Of a stretch of 64,000 nt of DNA, positions 62,188 through 64,000 are shown in pieces (position 1 is the stretch's first letter; every line of letters begins with the position of its first letter). The DNA lies in NCBI GenBank assembly GCA_029449235.1, contig JANATG010000021.1, positions 599,501 to 663,500 on the forward strand, read 5' to 3'. The DNA is from Linnemannia schmuckeri (taxonomy: Eukaryota; Mortierellomycota; Mortierellomycetes; Mortierellales; Mortierellaceae). The notes below the pieces were generated by a model. It made no database searches and had not been told where the DNA came from. It saw only the letters and a list, made by a program, of their open reading frames with translations. Both the position numbers and the translations under genes were made by a program.

Positions 62188-63668
62188 GGCGAACAACAAC
62201 TGGACTGTGATAGGATGATAATAATCTTGGCGGGAGGAGGAAGGCGAGAGGTCCTTAGGTAGTGAAGAGGTCGGAGGGGCGGAGCAATGGATATCAGAGA
62301 AAATGAAAACGGTGAGATTGGGATGAGATGAATGAGGAATGTATGAGAGAAGGCTAAGCTGGAAGCGAGAGTAAAAAAGGGAACTCAGAAGTGTTTGTCA
62401 AACCAGAGAAAGGTAAGGGTGAAGAAGATGAAAGGAATAGGCGTCTTTTATGTAGCTAAAAACAATCTGTTTGGATTTGGGTCTGTTCGAACTTTCTAAT
62501 GGAGGTGTCATCGTTACTTCGCCAGGAGGCTGAGGGAGGAATTGTGAGAGGGAATTCGTGTCGAGGACGGGATACCATCATCCGTCCCGTGACAATTTGG
62601 GGCGGAGTAACAGTCATGCAAGGGCAAAGGCTCTCGAGGTCCATTAAGGATCTTTCATACCAACACACTTCAGTCCTTTATATTGTTTGTACTCATCAAC
62701 CATCAGTCAAAAGAAATGAATGATACGCAATGGTGTGGGTATGCATAATAACCATCCCCTGCAAAATGATGAAAGGGGCTGACGCTTTCTTTCGACTCTG
62801 ACCAAGGCGATCCTCGTACCGAATGGTAAAAGAACAGGAGCAGCAGGGCACACTTCAACTGCAAAGTGATGATGGAAACGCATGCGCCACCGGATGACTC
62901 GAGAACAAAAAAGTGGGAGTAAACATGCCGCAGAAAAAAGTGGAAGGACAGAAAACACAAAAACAAAAAGCAAGACCATGAAATAAATGAAGTACCCCAC
63001 AGCGTCATTTGGACCATCCCTTCCAATTGCTTTCCATTCGCAAAGCAACTCGTTCCGGCTGGTGGTAAAGTACGCATAGATTGGTATGGTGATCGAGTTG
63101 GGTTTTTTTACCGTTGATATCATGGTATGTCCATGTTCTGTTCAGAGAGCGCTTAAGCACCTGGAAAGTATCCTCGTCGATCTTGAAACCAGCTTACCGT
63201 CTTCGCCAGCATCATCCTTCTATCAATGCATTGATTAGGTCCAAGTAACAGTCTTGCCACCAGCTTGCGCCTCATATCTTGCCCCCCCGCCTCTTTGTTC
63301 CGACCGTTCTGTGTCCAAACGGCCTTCGCCCATCTCTTTAGAGTATTTCTTTGTTCCAGAATCCAAATTTCGCATGCTTTCTCTTTCACCTCTTTTCTTT
63401 CCATCTTTTCTTTTCATCTTTCTTGTCATCTCTCTTTTCATCTTTCTTTTCATCTCATCCCATCTGCATCCACAGCCTTCACCCCTACTTTCTCTCTTCA
63501 GCTTCATCTTATTATCACTTCTGACTCAAAGTCCACCCAAGGTATGCTCTTCCCTAAACAACGTGTATGAACGATGAGCTAAACATTTCGAGACCGCAGT
63601 CCTAAAACAGTCCCACCTCTTCTTCCTTATTCTTATTTCTCTCTATCTATCCGTGCCTGAAGACCAAC
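62188..63668. promoter_or_regulatory. 1.5-kb divergent intergenic region
   Basis: Separates zinc-ribbon copy 2 from hydrolase-like copy 3 and corresponds to the 1.1-kb region between copy 1 genes. I see no gene in it; the plus strand near 63360-63500 is strongly pyrimidine-rich, a usual feature of fungal leaders. No shared box between the two divergent regions stood out by eye. Confidence 0.5.
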
Positions 63669-64000
63669 ATGACAGTGAGCCCTCGCAAACAGATGGGTGC
63701 ACACATCCAAAACCTTCTCAACAAGTCATCCAATGTTGAAACCGTAGGCCAGATATACATCATCTACGAACGACTCGACCCCTTCAAGTGGCTGCCCGGG
63801 AAAGACCACAGCAAAACCCATCCTACTTTCAAGCACTGGATGCTCGTCATCCACCTCGGTGATGAAAAAATCAAACTCCATTTCGGCGAGTACGGCAAGG
63901 AGGTCGGAGTAGGCATGGTCATGGTCTCGCCCTACGATCCAAACGTGGACCCGACGAAACGTTATTTCCTAGCCAACATTTCCATTAGCACTGAGACGCT
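63669..64000 (+). CDS. LRAT/PPPDE-like permuted papain-fold protein, N-terminal part (copy 3)
   Basis: The ATG is at 63669-63671; 110 codons are open to the window edge. It has IYIIYERL, FKWLPG and KHWMLVIHLG with the His at residue 56, exactly as in copy 1, then MVMVSPYDP and RYFLANIS. The NC-x-HF half lies outside the window, so its activity cannot be judged. The N-terminal spacing is closest to copy 1, as expected if zinc-ribbon and hydrolase genes were duplicated together. Confidence 0.75.
   Translation, partial: MTVSPRKQMGAHIQNLLNKSSNVETVGQIYIIYERLDPFKWLPGKDHSKTHPTFKHWMLVIHLGDEKIKLHFGEYGKEVGVGMVMVSPYDPNVDPTKRYFLANISISTET

Noticed and set aside
1..64000. tRNA genes
   Set aside because: I looked for A- and B-box-like pairs while reading and saw no cloverleaf I could support; a covariance-model scan would be decisive.

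Overview
The window is nuclear DNA of a filamentous fungus, most likely an early-diverging one of the Mortierella/Linnemannia type. Support: short GT..AG introns of about 70-160 bp; Crinkler (CRN) effector headers of the Mucoromycota type; a NACHT-pentapeptide-WD40 protein; a very high load of diverse mobile elements; and a fragment I recognise as the end of a Mortierella-like ITS1 plus the first 24 nt of 5.8S rRNA. The genus is inference; the fungal affiliation is firm.

Layout. 1-8.4 kb: the 5' two thirds of a MULE transposase gene running off the left edge (minus), a 14-blade NACHT/WD40 STAND gene, a tyrosine-recombinase relic and two small foldback elements. 8.40-30.85 kb: a giant palindrome with two ~9.1 kb arms (8400-17493 and 21798-30850) around a 4.3 kb spacer that holds a decayed hAT transposase gene. 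Each arm carries a C2H2 zinc-finger pseudogene, a truncated CRN header gene, an orphan 120-aa gene, two secreted-protein genes, a LINE 3' relic, a 21-bp minisatellite and the ITS1/5.8S scrap. The arms look identical except for a 16 vs 14 copy minisatellite, one base in a poly-A run and about 30 bp at the outer edge. 30.85-36.5 kb: a Ty3-type chromovirus with intact gag-protease and dead pol. 36.5-43.1 kb: an orphan gene, a 316-bp foldback MITE, a CRN pseudogene split by a 635-bp solo LTR with a 5-bp target duplication, a Helitron 3' end and another orphan gene. 43.2-48.9 kb: an apparently full-length LINE with two intact ORFs joined by TAATG. 48.9-49.3 kb: a probable Fanzor (eukaryotic TnpB relative) C-terminal relic.

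49.7-64 kb is ordinary gene-dense chromosome: a four-exon Oca/Siw14-type phosphatase-like gene, mitochondrial ribosomal protein uL15m, a TCD-type E1-like dehydratase divergent from it, a decayed acidic-protein gene, and then an unusual cluster. In that cluster three paralogous small proteins with KHW and NCQHF motifs (permuted papain-like, LRAT/PPPDE type) alternate with two paralogous ~75-aa zinc-ribbon proteins that begin MGSNxSSHS (probable N-myristoylation). The zinc-ribbon/hydrolase pair is divergent and present twice, which suggests that the two families work together. I found no description of this pairing in what I know, and I regard it together with the palindrome as the most interesting content of the window.
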